A DNA stretch of 64,000 bases from Hymenolepis diminuta (taxonomy: Eukaryota > Platyhelminthes > Cestoda > Cyclophyllidea > Hymenolepididae). Position 1 is the first letter of the stretch. Every line of letters begins with the position of its first letter. Both the position numbers and the translations under genes were made by a program. Below, piece by piece: positions 35,633 to 49,936 of this stretch. Below the pieces are notes generated by a model, which worked only from the letters and a program-made list of their open reading frames with translations, was not told where the DNA came from and did not search any database. Location: assembly GCA_900708905.1 (NCBI GenBank), contig CAADRB010000020.1, positions 1,387,411 to 1,451,410 of the forward strand. Direction: 5' to 3'.

Positions 35633-38600
35633 TCAATTGAGCTCCTGAAAAACCTCCCTCATCCAGTATGGTCATTGGTATCCCCTTCCTAAGCTCAAGT
35701 ATTGGACGTATGAAATAGGAATATTTTCATTAGCATGCTCCATACCTCGGGAAATTCCGTGGTGAGTCGATCAACAACCGCCAGCATTGATCTCATCTTC
35801 CCGATCTGTCGATCACGTTCATTTTGAGCTGCCTGTCGTGAAGGACAGAGTCGTCGATATCGTCCAGCCAATATTTGCTCCCAATATCTTGAAGCATGCT
35901 GTCGCATTTGTAACTCAATAAGATTCTAAGGAGAAATCAAAGGGGAATGAAAGCAAACTGCTACTTATATCACTTAGTAGCGTTGATTTGTCAAATCTCA
36001 CTTTTTGACGGTATTCGGTTAATTCCTGTAGCTCTTTAGACAATTCCATAGACCTCTTTCGTATCTCTTCACAATTAGTGTATTTAGATTCAAGGTTACT
36101 TTCCATTTTCTTTGATTCTACCTCTAAATTAACGCATTCCTCATCAAATTTCTTCGCACTCTAAAAGCAGAAGAAAATTACAAATTGAATACATGTTACG
36201 ATGATTAAAATAAGTCATTTTATTAGACTATTAAATATATATGGTCTTAAAATATATGCGAAAGATTAATAATATCAAGACCTTTTCATAACTGATAATT
36301 TTGCTTTGAAGACTTTCAATTTCTCGGTGAAGATTATTTTTCGTTAATGCTTCCTTAGCTTTCACTGTCTTGGCACATTCGTTCCTCGTTATGATAGAGT
36401 CTCTCCTAAAATGAAGTCCAAGTTTCATATTACATATAGCTTGGCCATCTAGAAATCATCAAGGATTTTAATTTATCATGCTTATTTAGTGAATAATTCT
36501 AGGCCTCAAATAATTAAGAATATTTCATCTAATAATTTCTCAAGTATTAAATAGTGGAAGGCATCGCTAAAATCGTCATGCACTCATTGCTAGACTTCCA
36601 GAAGAACTTTTTTCGTGATTAAATAATGCAGCTCACTTTTGTACCGACTGTTCAAGAGCCTGAATCAGCTGTTCTTGTTGCCGAGCAATTTGAGCTTTTT
36701 TCATCTCCATACGGTGAATTTCCACTCGAATCGCTTTGAGTTCAGCCATTCCACTTGCTGAATCAACAGCCTGGCGTGTTTCATTCACTAATTGAACCTT
36801 CTTCTCCCAAAGCATTATGTGTCTCCTGAAATGAATCACAAAGTAATTGAAATATAAATTATTATTAGATCTGAGTTAATAAAATTCGCAGCATACTCCG
36901 TTTCTAGTAAATCAGCAAGCAAATCTTCTTTTTCTCTCACTGCTTCTGCTAATTGCGCTTCAGCCTCAACTGCCTGTGTCTCCTTTTCTCGAATACGTAA
37001 AAAGAAATCCTCTTCTGCAAAACGATTCTCCTGTTCGAGAGCATCACTACTGGAGCGCTGTTCATAGATGCATTTGTTTAACCTAATCATGCTATTCTGT
37101 AGCCGCTCAACGTCTCGAGTTAGTTGCGCCTTTTCTTTCTCTATAGCATTGATCTCGGCTAAAGCAGAATGTGTCAAATTCAAACAATGTCAAACCTTAA
37201 GTGAGCAAAATTCGGCACACAGAAATAGCAAAGAAAAGCGGTTAATACTTTTACTGGGTCGATGTAAGGTTCAATTGTTACTCTTTATTTACTCTACGTT
37301 GAGTATCGACCTATTGATTTTTTTACCCACCGCATATAGAACTGCGCCTCGTTACGTTTATGACTCATCCCTATCAAATCAGATCGTTTATCGATTTGTT
37401 TCCATTCTCTACTTCCTTTATAGAGGGCCTTAATCTAGCTATCTTCTCATTTTACTGATCTCATGTGTTCTATTAATACTAGTGCTCTTTTACAATCTCT
37501 GCTCTCTTCCTATCATGCTGTGGCTAATTTTATAAAGTTGGAGGAGTAGTTGCCCAGCCAGTTTTCCTCGTCCTAAGTTGGTATCTGCCATGCTTTAGTC
37601 TTTCTCAAAAACCATGATTATAATCTAGGATGAAAATATTCTTTGACATACCCCATGATGCGCCACGAATAAAAACATTTATAATTTAAATATCTATAAA
37701 TCCTAATTTAGAAAATGGTAGATATCACTGGTTCGGGGTTAATTTAACCGAAATTCACTCACAGTCAAGGCGTAATTTCTTTCGATTAAGAACAGAGAGA
37801 TAGACCTGCTGGCGGGATAATTCGTCAGCCAATTCCTCTTTTGCCTTTACTTTATTCATGAGCTCAGTTTGTTCTCGTAGCCACTGCTGTTCCAATGTGG
37901 CTATCTCTTCCTGCTTTTCGGTGATGCTCTTCACCAAATTATTTCTCATAATTTCAAGGGGACCCAGCTCAATTCCCTAGCGAAATAAAATCATAATTCC
38001 ATAAATGAGAGTAGTGTATCATAATGAAGAATTAATTTAATTAAGTCATAAGACGCATGATATTTTTCGGTACTAAATTTTAGTTCTGGAGGAGACAAGA
38101 GTACAGCATCCTTCTCTGCGTCAATTCAGGTAGCATATTTGATATTTTTGGTGATCAAGCAGACAAAATTTCAGGATTGATTGTTGCTTGGGCAGGGTTG
38201 GCTTAGAGACAAGTCGTGCTGGAATGACTTTAGGCATGAAAAGTTTCATAGAAAGCGTGAGGTTTATTACTTTTACGCTATTTTTGACTGATGGGTACGA
38301 CCTCATATCGCCATTGGTCGCCTGAACTAGAAGCATCTTAGGAGAAACAGGTACAATCACAGATTGAGTAGAATTTTTAGAAGAATTTAGGGAAATTGTA
38401 GTTTTAAATGTGTTAGAAACATTAGGAGATAATTTGGTCTCAGGTTTTGCTGAAAGAATCTCTATTTCTGCAGATAAGCTCTCAAATATTTTGCAAAAAA
38501 TTGACTAATCCACTGTTTTTACTCGCCACTTATTATAACCTTATTAGTCTCCAAAATAGCCCCAAATCCCAGAATTCATTAATAACACGGAATTACCGTA

Positions 38601-40540
38601 ATTGCAGACTTTACTTCTCAATTATGCAATGCAACGACCCTGCAATTTAGCACATTTTCGCAATATGCTATTTTAATGAATAATTAACCATGAATTTTTA
38701 ATTTATTTTTTTTTGAATAAAAGTGAATAATCTCATACAACAGGGAATTTCTGAGTATTGATTAAAAGTGTGATAAGAATATTACCGAAATTCACCTTTG
38801 TACTAGGTGCTGTACAGAAAATTTGCCTTCTTTTGGGCACTATTTCCCCCTCTCAATTTAAAACGGAATAACAGAAAGACAATTGAAAGGGAAGTTAAAA
38901 TAGAATACCTTGATGAGATCAGAAAGCCTCTTAAATTAATATAAGTTATCACAATTAAGGCAAAAATGTCGAATAAGACTGAGACATAACTCACTTCTTG
39001 TAAACATTCTTCAATGAACGTTTCTTTAGAAGAGCCAAAAATAAGGAATGAAAGATAACTTATGTCATTTTACACTACATATATATATATATATCGGCAT
39101 ATATACATATGTGTGTATCTCATGCTCTTTATCGATTCAAATCACCATCAAAACATTTCCTCAGAGCGGCTTGAGAAGATCAAACAAAGCTGCACTGAGA
39201 AACTAGATTAGAATTAAAACTTTTTTGCCTTTGGGATTGTATGTCTTGTCTTGAGTGTAGGACTCGGATGATGTCTAACACCTCTCCTTTCTAGTTAAAA
39301 ACGTCTGTTAGAATTGTGGCAAATAGGCAATCTAAGAAATAACCTCTTAGTTGTATGCATTTAAAAGACGTATTTATTTATTCTTCAGACTTTTAGCTTT
39401 GTATACATTGAGGGTGGTCATTAAATCGTTTTGGGATGAGGTTTTAAAATTAGCAGCTTAATGCTGTGGGCATTCCAAAAAGCTACAGAAAACGCCGATC
39501 GTGTGATTGGTAATAAAAAGCTCAGGAAAGAAAACAGAAGTGAGGATCGATTAAGGAAATTTCTTACTGATGGCCAATATCATGAAGGGATATTAACAAC
39601 ACCGAATCATTTAGGGCTTCAAGTTGAGCACTTATAAGTTTACCTGAAAAGGTAATTCATTTAACAATGACAGTAACATTCCTCATAACTGCTAGCTCAT
39701 TATGCGTATATTCTAGTAGCTTAATAAGAAAATGAAAAAAAGATTTAATTGAAACAAACCCCAGTATTCTCAAGCAGCCCTCTCAGCTTTTGATTTAGAT
39801 GATCAATTTGATCCTGTTTGCGTTTAACAGTAAGATTCGCTTGTTTTATCTTCTGTTGCAGACAACTGAGGCTATCATTTCTCTTTTTAATTTCGTTTTC
39901 AAGTTCCTTTGCTTGCTCATCCAAGACCTTGGTCTCGGCTTTTATTTTTGCTACTTCTAGAGCATCACTCGCCAGGGCATTTTCCAACATTGCTGCCTAC
40001 AACAAATATATAAAGTAAAATAATATATAAAAATTATAAAATATGAAAATGAATAAATATTACAAATAATATAGACGAGTTTTAAGTTGAATTTAATTAA
40101 ATATTGTGTTTTCATTCTGATCTAATTGCATTCTGTTTATTCCACTGTTACAAAACTTTAAACCCAAATAATGCATGCTCTTCCATTAGGATGTTCTAAA
40201 TCATCGTGAATATTCGTCAATATTACTTTTATTAATGATTTCAAAAGGGAAATAAATATTTTTGGATAGGATCTGTAACCAACCTGTACTTCAAGTTCAC
40301 GACTTTGATCATGAACATTGGTAGCCATGCGTTTGATGTAAGTCGTTGACTTTGTAGCAGATAGTTTATCCCGAAGAACCGTATCTATCTGATCCTCCAA
40401 TTCACGTTTCTTAAAAATTTCTTTCTCTAGCTTCTTTTGTAGGGCCTTTGCTTCTTGGTCGAGGTCTCTTTGGACCTACAAAAGCACTATGAATGTTTGA
40501 CTAAAGAACAACTTGACGGATGATAAAAAGTTTATGCTAA

Positions 40541-40578
<38 letters not shown>

Positions 40579-43500
40579 CCTAGAAATGCACACTAAATTC
40601 AGTAATTCAAATCAAATCAATTCTATACAGATAGACATGTTCTAGTACGTTACAGAAACCAAGTAGGAATCTCAATTTGGTAAATAACTTTTCAATGTTT
40701 TCCCTAAAGGATGTACTTTCTACATGACTATCAAAAATACTAATAGACCAAATGTTAATGTATATGCCATCTCCATTCTGTCGCGTGAATTTTTCATGAA
40801 ATTATGCTATCATTGAATTTAATAAAGTGCTATTTTGGCCCAAAGTGCATCGACACATCGATTACTGGTTTGTACTGCGGTTATCTGCTGGCAGCCATTA
40901 GAAAGGGCTCATAATCAGTAAGAGGATGTCTCTGAGTATAATAGAGTCTCCTATAGTTTTGTGGCCCAAACGCCTAAAAAGATGCATTATGCCAATAATT
41001 TTTCTGAAAGATAGCTTCCGTAATTAGATCTAAAATATGAGATTGAAAAAGAAGAGCTTGACAGATAGTCTCAAAGGCTTTGAGAATGAACAATGGAAAG
41101 TTAACTCATGACCTAATGTCTAGAGAGTATGAGTTAACAATTATTCTCCAAATTTATTACTGTCTTAACTGCATAATGAAACGGACAGAAGAAATAGTTG
41201 TGAGGAAACCAGAAGATACGCTAATAGCAGAATGTGGTATCGAGGCTCTCAATGCACTTTATGGAACACATCGACGAGAATGTAATTGACCTCCCGTCGT
41301 CAATTGGGCCTCTTTCGTCTCTCTAATCACTTGTAATTAATACAATGTAACACCATGTGATAGATGTAAGACGTCTTCTCTCTGAGGTCTTCAAGGTTTT
41401 TGTACATAATTCCCAACACGTTACAACAGGCCAAGTTAAGTAAGTATACCCTTTTAAGTCTATAATAACATTAACTTGTGTGATCTCCAGGCGTTTAAAT
41501 GATCAAGAACATGCCAATTTCGGAAACCAACTGCAATTTGATGGTGGTGAATGATTAAAAAGTGCTATCTTGCAAAAGTTAAAAGTACAAATTCGATTAT
41601 AGAGTCTTGAGAGGTTGAAAAATACCAGCGAACCCTTTTGCATCATCTTCATATTATTTGCGTTTTAGTTAGAACACAATTTAAAAAATGCTTACTATTA
41701 GAAATAGGGATTTATCCCTTTGGTTAAAATAACTCAGTGATGCGTATGCGCACAAAGAGGATAGAACGGCATTCCTCGTGGATACCTTAAATAACATTTA
41801 TCTTGACATCACCAGATCAGATGGTTAACGCCACCAGATGGGAAAACAGACTCAGCAACGCATCTACTTATTCCAGATGGGAATGAAAAGTCAATAATCC
41901 ATAACCTCGTATTAGCAGTACTTCGACTTAGTACTGACCAATGCATGAAATTTCATTTGTTTAGACTTTTGATAATTTTATCTTACAAAGGGAAATATAT
42001 CAAAGATAAATGCTATATTACGACCTGACAGCATTCCTTAAATTTCGAAACCTCGTAAGTAGCATCAGTGTTTAGGTATTATGCCAAATAGTTGTCAAAC
42101 CGAAACATTAACCCTCCAGCCAATTTGACCTGCGAATCTAAATATCATTAATAACATCCTACCTCAGCTATGAATAAGTTCCAAAATCAATAACACAGAA
42201 GCTGTTTAATTATATTAAGTTAGCGTACCACGTTTGCGTTTTCGAGATTTTGTTTAGTTTCCTCAAGAATGCGCTGTGTTTGAGCGTACTCGGTCCTAAT
42301 TTCATCATGGCGAGTTTTGAGTCGTTCCAGCTCCTTTTGAGCGGCTTCGATATCACCCTGTGTGCGATGAAGCTGAAGAGTCAGACGCTCATGCTTCTCT
42401 TGCTCTTTCGTAATGTCTCTCTTTAAGCCCTCTGTCTCTGCGCTCACTTGTATCAATTCATCCTGTTTCTTCCTCAAAAACGATTAAAACATCATAAAGA
42501 AATACAATACTTATCTGCGATAAACTTAAGCCTTAAGTGGGCATTTTTATCATTCATGCAATTGATCGTCTTCCTCCGTAATATTAACTTACTATTTAGT
42601 TCCTTGACAGTCGAGTTTGTATGACACCCACATTTAACTATCCATACTTACAGAACGTGTAGTTCTGTTACTTAATGCGTTATCTTCTTTAATTCAATCT
42701 CTATGAAAATACCTTTACTATTTAAGTTATTAGCGAGTAAATGCTAAATACCATATTTTGATTCTGGGACTATTTCTATGTTATATCGACACTTTAAACT
42801 TCCTTAATTAATAACTAACGAAAGCAAGCAGATTCTAGGAAATTTTATAAAAGTAATGTAATAAGAGTAGCTGATCGTAAAAATATAAGATAAAAGAAAA
42901 CCCTGTAAATCTGATTTTATGCAAAGTTGATGATTAATAGGTTTTATAAAAGAGCCAATAAATTTTTTCAATGGCATTTTGGGATAATGAAAACATTCAA
43001 TACTTGCAAAATTATAATATTTCAAAGGAAAGTTATTTTTCAACTTCATTACCCTACAATTAAGCACTTTTTAAGTGTATTTTTAAATTTTCATATTAAA
43101 ATCCTCCACGTTTATGTACTATCCTATTAAAATTGCTGATTTAGTGACTACATACATCTCTGACGTGATATTATTTATAGACTTGGAACGATTAGCTAAG
43201 CTGGTTCTTAGATATATGCATATACAACGTGCTCTCACAAATCGGAGGAAAAATTTTGAAAGAATTCTTATTCAGAAGTTTGCTGATATGGGGGTTTAGG
43301 AATTAAAGATCCAATGGTGAGCCAGACTTTCATAATTTTATAGCCTGAACTCGTTATGATAAATATTTAGTTATTGAAAGCTAAACTGAAACAATTTGTC
43401 CTCCTGCAAAAGCAAATAACGAAAGAATATATGGCTATTAAGATAAAAATTCTCATATCTATGTATAACAAATAAATTTCAAGTTAATTGTTTTAAAGAA

Positions 43501-44825
43501 GAAGGCATAGGACAAATAAAATGTTGAGTAATAACCGAAAGACTTTATTATCCTAATTTTTCATATATTAACTGTAACTCCTTGACCCAAGTCAGTGAAT
43601 ACTGAATTTATTTCATCTACTAAGATGGTAGAATAATTTTATGTCGCAAAGATTTAGCATGTTTTTGAGTTGTCCTTATTTTGAAATACCTTTGAAATTT
43701 CAATTAAATTACAACAATTAGAAATTTATAACTTACTCGAAATCCTTCATGAGCTCAGCGTAGGCCTCATTTCGGCGTTGAAGTCCAATCAAACTAGTAG
43801 TCCAATGAGTCATGAGTTTTTTGCGATCGGCTCTAATATCCAAGACCTGACTTTCCATATTCTTCAAGACGATTTCACCTGAACGAAGTTCCTCTTCTGC
43901 AGCAACAACCTGCTCTTTCAGGAATTCAACATCTTCCGTCAGTTGATCAACTGTTCGTTGCATTCGATAAGCAATCATATCTTGATGTAGTTTTTCTTCT
44001 TCAGCCTTGTGGAATACGCCTGAAAAGTAGTAAGGAAAACCTTACCTTTGTTAACTCGGTAGTTACTTTCTCTGCAGCTCTTTTCATGATGCTTATATCA
44101 CTCTTGACTTCCAATTTGGCATTATTCAAATAAAACAGACGAAGAGCAAGATTATCAACTTCCTCCCGCATTTTAAGCATTTTTTTGTGCTCAATATCAT
44201 ATTCCTCCTGGGTCTTCTTGAACTGTTCGCGCAAAGTAACCAACAATTCGTCCATTTCCTCACGTTTCGCTTGACGTTCAATATTTTCCTCATGCTTTTT
44301 CTGCAACTGTCCTTGAAATCTTTCAAATAATTAGTGAATAGGAAGTCCAATTACTTTGAGAGTTCCTGCTGAGCATTGTACAATTCAGATCCTAATTCAA
44401 GATGGATAGTCTTCGCTCGTTTTAATTCCTCAGACTGATATACAAATCATTCTTAAAATCGTTTTACCTTTTCTCTAAGCTCAGATTCGGCCTTTGATAA
44501 ATGATCTTTCAGCATTCTTTGCAAAGCATCTTGGAATCTTTTCATCAGGGGCTAAGAACTAATAAATAAATCCTGCAGTTACATGATCCGGATGAAGAAC
44601 AACAAGCTCAGTCGAATTGTCTTCAGCATTATCAATGAAACTTTCTGACGATATAGAACTTATTTCATCTACTCGTTCATTTATGTCTTCACTAACATTA
44701 ATGGTTTCATTTTCAAAATTATTTATGTAATTATCAGCCTCATTGCCAAGATCCGCATCTGAAACATTACTTATGCCTTCAAAATTATTTCCTGTATCAG
44801 CGCTTATGTCTTCAGACTGGGACAT
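35633..44825 (-). CDS. CCDC40: Coiled-coil domain-containing protein 40, 15 exons
   Basis: Forms with CCDC39 the 96-nm axonemal ruler that places inner dynein arms and the dynein regulatory complex in motile cilia. Exons, 5' to 3' on the minus strand: 44825-44583, 44551-44468, 44434-44355, 44319-44046, 44005-43737, 42472-42229, 40475-40284, 39996-39760, 37976-37763, 37158-36897, 36825-36637, 36405-36282, 36160-36002, 35925-35746, 35653-35633; these splice to 923 residues. Exon 1 is acidic and ends at ELVVLHPDH, continued by PLMKRFQDAL, the family hallmark. Further anchors are VDNLALRLFYLNNA, SLIGLQRRNEAY, DKLSATKSTTYIKRM, the RSSSDALEQENR block and IMLWEKKVQLVNETRQAVDS. The rest is continuous coiled coil. 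The first four introns are 31-40 nt, later ones up to 1.8 kb. The last exon (VFQELN, stop) is a best guess: the acceptor before GTTTTTCAG is favoured because human CCDC40 has YPQFQEAL there; another acceptor near 35690 gives a different short tail. Confidence 0.93.
38533..38629. repeat. Intronic dispersed repeat 'w', copy 2
   Basis: Partner of 12964-13058. It lies in intron 8 of CCDC40, antisense to that gene. No ends or target duplication could be recognised. Confidence 0.5.
39079..39094. repeat. (AT)8 microsatellite in CCDC40 intron 8
   Basis: Uninterrupted AT dinucleotides, followed shortly by an imperfect ATATACATATGTGTGT stretch. Simple sequence with no other feature. Confidence 0.85.
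40541..40578. repeat. (AT)12(GT)7 compound microsatellite in CCDC40 intron 6
   Basis: Twelve AT units run directly into seven GT units. It lies about 65 bases upstream of exon 7 as read on the minus strand and is likely polymorphic in length. Confidence 0.9.
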
Positions 44826-47050
44826 TATCACAATCTAAATAATGCAATCACCAAAATAAACCGTATTTCGACTAAGATAAACGCATTCTGAAGGTTGGAA
44901 TGTTATATCATTCCCTATTGAGAAATTAAATTTAGTTGATGATTGAATGGTAATTAAAATATTTTACTTTCCTTTAACATTTATATGAACGTTTATTTAG
45001 TTTATATTGCCTATTTAGATTGTTTCAGAAAGATTCAGGCGATGTTAATAGACCTCCTGATTTCAATAACTTTTTTAACCACAACTTTTGCAGAATATAT
45101 CAATTAAGTTATTTCTGTCAAATTCGTTACAATGAATGAGTGGCCTGATTTCTCTTCTCAGACGATTCCAGACATAATCATAATTTAATTGTTTAATATT
45201 TATTTATTTTATCAGTAAATGTCAACGAAATCAATGTAAGACGCTATTTTTAATGTTAGAGTAGATCACGCGGCATAAATTGGGTTAAATCAGATATCAC
45301 GTGATGTTATGATCCTCCATTCAACAGTCATCAGCTGACATAAAATATAATTAGCGATTGATATAATTTACAAAGACCGTTTATTTAACCTCTTTCACTA
45401 GATGTTGCTAAGTGTCAATGTTATCACAATGTAATAGTTCAATTAATTTTTTCAGCGTAATTATACGATATAAGAATGTCGAAAAAGAAGATACTTCGAG
45501 CTAGAAAATATTCACTCCCCACTAAATATCATTAGATAAATTCTATAGAATGATCAGTAAGATATTATTGCACTCTATTCAAGTAAGCGATAATTTCGCA
45601 TTTTATATTTTAAATCATTTACCCATTCAAAAATTGTTTGAATCGCTTGATTGGCTGAAGTGCAGCATTAATTTTCATAGTTGAGTGAGCGTGTATTTGT
45701 TCATTTTCATCAATATATTTGCTTTTAGACTGATTTCTTCTGTCTGTCAAACTTGGGAAATTTTGAGATAGAGGTAGTTAACTAGCTCTTATCTTACTTA
45801 TTTTAAACTGCGCAATACTTGAGAGTGAATAAAACATTCATGGAGGTGTGCAATGTTAATAATGTTCTAATGTTCAGCATGAGGCACGCTAACCAATCTT
45901 AAGGTATGGAATGATAAGCATATCATTTATGTACTGTCCAAGACGGCACAACATAACCATGCAAATTACTTTTGATCAAATATATCAGTTGTTCAAAAGA
46001 ATGATCTTTTAAGTCTTTTAAATTTTATTTACTAATATCTGCCATTTTAGGTGTTAATTTTGATAAATAAAGTGTCGCATCATGCTAATTGCTAACTCAT
46101 TTTGACCGTGTATTGAAAATCAAATTCAGCAAATCCTTCGTATATTACAGTTAAGTATTTTGACCATATCAAAATCGCGTTGTTTTTCAGCCAAGATAAT
46201 TTAATTTTCATCTACCAAACGCATTTGCTGGCTTGAGTGCTACATAGTTGCCATCCAATCAGACAGTTTAAATCGCCGAATATGCACAATTAGAGTCGGT
46301 TGTTTAGATTGCTAGTTAAAACCAGTTGGACACGTGCAAGGTCAGTGAGGATTAGCAACAATTAATGAAGTCAAACCGATCATAACCTTAATTAATGCTA
46401 AAACACATCATGTTCGCACTTAACAGAAACGTATTTTAATGCATAATTGATTCAAGCTAATCGGAGTTCCTCTTGTCGATAGTTGACAGTTCGTTTATCA
46501 CAGATATTTATCTTGATTAAATTGTATTCTTTCTTTTGGTGGAAATATGTATTCCGCTAGAATTAAAACATAACTACACATCTTGTTTCATTAAACACAG
46601 TTTTCCTTCAGCTTTCTCATAGTGGAAAACTTTTTTTGGATATATGCGTAATATTGCTTAATCAAACTAGGTTATCATATCCCACTCCGCCAGCCTATCC
46701 GCGACGACACGAAATTAGCCTAAAACCGTGCGTTAAGACATATATTATCAGCCACTCAGCCAATCAGGTTGTTCCAAACATTAGATCCGCGCAGTAAGTC
46801 CCAAGGTCATATGCAACATTCCATGCACGTAAAACAACCACTCCTAAATTCAATTAATTCCATATCCCAGCGAAACATTAAAATCCAATTCAAAATGTGT
46901 ATCCCGGACAGAAACATACATATATTAAATATCCTATACAAGTCCACGATTTCGTCCATCACATACGTACGTATGTATAAAAATAATCTTGAGTGTGGTA
47001 AAATGCAGAAATAAGAGAGTTTGAGGGAGTAAAGGGGAGAAGTAATGAGC
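44826..47050. other. Intergenic spacer between CCDC40 and the CoREST gene
   Basis: No exon was found on either strand. The right part (46685-46830) is less AT-rich and may be an unrecognised repeat. The left end should hold the CCDC40 promoter and the right end the 3' UTR of the CoREST-type gene; no canonical polyadenylation hexamer was seen directly after that stop codon. Confidence 0.4.
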
Positions 47051-49195
47051 CTAAGCCGTTATAGCAACCTCCTCCTCATCTTCATCAATTTCAGTTTGCA
47101 TTTCTTCCGCCCCTGCCATCGCTTGTTGTTGCTTGACATCCTCCGCCATGGCAGCAATTTCATAGAGCCGGAGTTGATGCCCCTTTGTTTTAAACAACCA
47201 GGCCACCATACTCGGCGTTTTATTAACCATTCTCTCAGCTATCACTTCATAGTCTTCACCCACTTCTGAAATTATTTCTATTACCAATGCTAGTTCATCG
47301 TCCGTCCATTTTGGATTCTGTAGAGAAACAAAAAAAATAAAATTGGAACAATTTTATGATATTTAAAGCACTATATAAGAGCCTGCTTACCATGGGAATA
47401 CTAGGAGGCCGCATACCTTCCATATTTGAAGTCACTTCTGCTTCTAAATCATTGAGATACTATAGAAACGGATTTAGAATTTACTTCTCTAGTGATAATG
47501 GATAGCTACTACTATTAAATCAACAAACGAACCGATTCAGTAGGAACATCATCTCCACCAAATGAATCTAGCTCTGTTTCAAGGGGAGAAGACGTTGAAA
47601 CTAGAGTAGCCAAGTCGTCTTGAGTCGACTCAGCTGACTCTGTACTAGGTGTCGATTCAACTTGGTAGTGAGAATGAGTCTCACTAACTGATGCGAACAT
47701 GGGAGTGGTATCTGCTGGGGTTAGAACGCTGACTGCGATACGTTTCTTTTTGCTAGGAGAAAAGAGATCGGAATGGGGAAGGAGTTGGAGTTTGCTACGA
47801 GTTCCCTTACTAGCAGCAGCAACTTGAGCTGGAGTTTCAGCGATTCCCGTCCGCGGATTAAAACCCCGTTTTCCTCCCCGTTTGTTCGAATATTCCCCTC
47901 CATCTAGAAACGAGGATTTCACCTCCTTTCTTGCCGCCTTTGCCATAGCCGCTAAGTCTGCCTCTATACGGGTTTGCTTCTTGGCAGTAAGAGTACGAAC
48001 AGTAGTTCCAGCCGGAGTACCATTCTTATACACCAGTCTGCCAAGATAATCAATTCGGACAGCGTCGTTGTCTGAATTACTGGGGGACGGGGGTCCAAGT
48101 TCATCATCATCGTTATTATCACCAGTAGCGGCAGGCCGATTTGTACGGGACCGAAGGCGTGATGTGGGAACATCTGGCTGAGAATTCGCACTGCTTTTGA
48201 CCACACTTTCACCACTTTCACTGGCAGTTGTGGTGGTGCTGATTTCACCTCCCTCTTTTACTGCATTCAAGTATTTGGCTATTGCACATTCCACCGGATC
48301 GTCGGGATCAAAGAGAGTCTTCAGAAAAAGGACAGAGAAAAATACAATTCTGTTAAAGGGGCTATCATTGCAAGCGGTGCACTTACTGATTTCTCTTTAG
48401 GTTGAATTAGAGATGAGAGCGTTATAACATCTTCAATATCTTGAATACGCGCGGAAGAATTAATAAATCCACTGTTATGCAACTCGGCGAATTGCGGAGC
48501 GAGAAGGGTCAACTCGTAGAGAGTCCGTTGATTGCGTTTGTTGAGATAATAAAAAAGAACAAGTTCAGTAACTGGACGGTGAGGGAACAAAGCCTTGACT
48601 TTGTGAAAATTTTTGCAATAATATTCCATAGCAGCAAAGAAAATGCGACGTTCATTTGAACTCCATTCTAGACGTATTGGAGTGAAGTTTTCCAAATCTT
48701 CAATAGCAGAATTAAAATCGAATTTCTTCCATGTCAATAGAGCGAGAGCCTGCTCTTCGGAGTAACTAAAAAATGAAAAAAAATATTATTTTAGTAAATC
48801 GGAGTAAAATTCAAGTATGAATATACAATAATACAAACCCATAAGCTTCTGAAGCATGGTTAACGTAATTGTCGATTTTTTGGTCCTCTGAACTTGGTAG
48901 GGGCTTCCAATAGAGAACTTCGGTCTGAGAATCCCTGGAACTCCTACATTCCATGGGCGGGATAACAGCTTGATGATTTGGACTAACTTTAATTGTGGCA
49001 TCTGTAAAGAAAATAAAGCAGGATATATGGGGCTTTTAGATTTGATATATTAGTAACAATTAAAAAATTGGAAAATTAGCAATTAAAATAGCGTGAATTT
49101 TAAGTTAAAAATGAAAATAAATAAGAATATTTACTCGAATAACCACTTTGTTCCTTTTCGGATTCATCATCCTCGACTCGACTCCTCGATAGCAT
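47051..49195 (-). CDS. RCOR: REST corepressor (CoREST/RCOR-like), ELM2 and two SANT domains, 6 exons
   Basis: Scaffold of the LSD1-HDAC1/2 corepressor complex in the nucleus. Exons on the minus strand: 49195-49135, 49001-48839, 48765-48387, 48318-47533, 47459-47391, 47317-47051; all are in frame, giving 574 residues. An in-frame TAA lies two codons before the start ATG. The ELM2 domain (about residues 21-100) starts [15 protein letters not shown] and includes [11 protein letters not shown] and [24 protein letters not shown]1 (about 107-155) has [29 protein letters not shown] and ELVLFYY. SANT2 begins at residue 487 with [15 protein letters not shown] and [21 protein letters not shown] long linker, much longer and less conserved than in vertebrate RCOR, contains [16 protein letters not shown] and several serine/threonine-rich stretches; the C-terminus is acidic. 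The exon 4 donor (GTTCGT) is weak, so its 3' border is uncertain. MIER or MTA proteins share ELM2-SANT, but the second SANT favours RCOR. Confidence 0.87.
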
Positions 49196-49936
49196 CTTTT
49201 ATTGCACAGAAAGAGACAGAGCACAAAAACAACCCTATTGATCGAAGGCAGATTAATGGGATACCTAATTTGGTTGACTTAAACAAGATCTTTGACATAA
49301 TACATTAAGTTAAATTATCTAAATAGCATAAATAAAATACAAATTATATTTGCAATTATGAATTATTTAGTGAGTTTCGTGATAATCTAGATAATAAATT
49401 TATAGATTCATAATCTATAAACAACCCACTAAACAGTTACGTTTGGCTTCCCTAATTATTTAACCTCCGCTTATAAAAGATAATCCAAAACTATTTAAAT
49501 TTCTAGATATTTTCATAAGGGAAAGAAGATATTTTCTTATTGCGTAATTATGAGTCTATTATGTTAACTTCCCCTGAAATAATACTTGAACGCTTTAACT
49601 CCAGTGTATTTTAAGCGAAATGCCATATACCACTTAAGCATAGGATAGTGATATTAATTTATGCTTGAGACATCTAATAACATTGGATCTGATGTCAAAG
49701 ATATATGAAATTTAAGTAATGGAAAACAGTTAATACGCTTCTCTCGAAATTTATCATATTTATTTGAGTATTTGTTACAAAAAGTTAGATTATTAGGAAT
49801 TTGTGTGCAGCTAACACATTCCCCTTTTTTTGTATGCAGTAATAAATGACAAACATTTCAGGTTTGATTAACCTTGCATACAAGTTAATGACGCGTACAG
49901 GAAATCAAACGATAATTCAGCAAATCCAATGGTTTC
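49196..49936. other. Intergenic spacer upstream of the CoREST gene
   Basis: AT-rich with no open frame of note. It holds the promoter region of the CoREST-type gene; no site could be assigned. The small plus-strand open frame 49093-49308 overlaps CoREST exon 1 antisense and is a shadow. Confidence 0.4.

Noticed and set aside
40541..40578. AT/GT tract as a promoter or origin element
   Set aside because: A compound microsatellite inside an intron is sufficient explanation.
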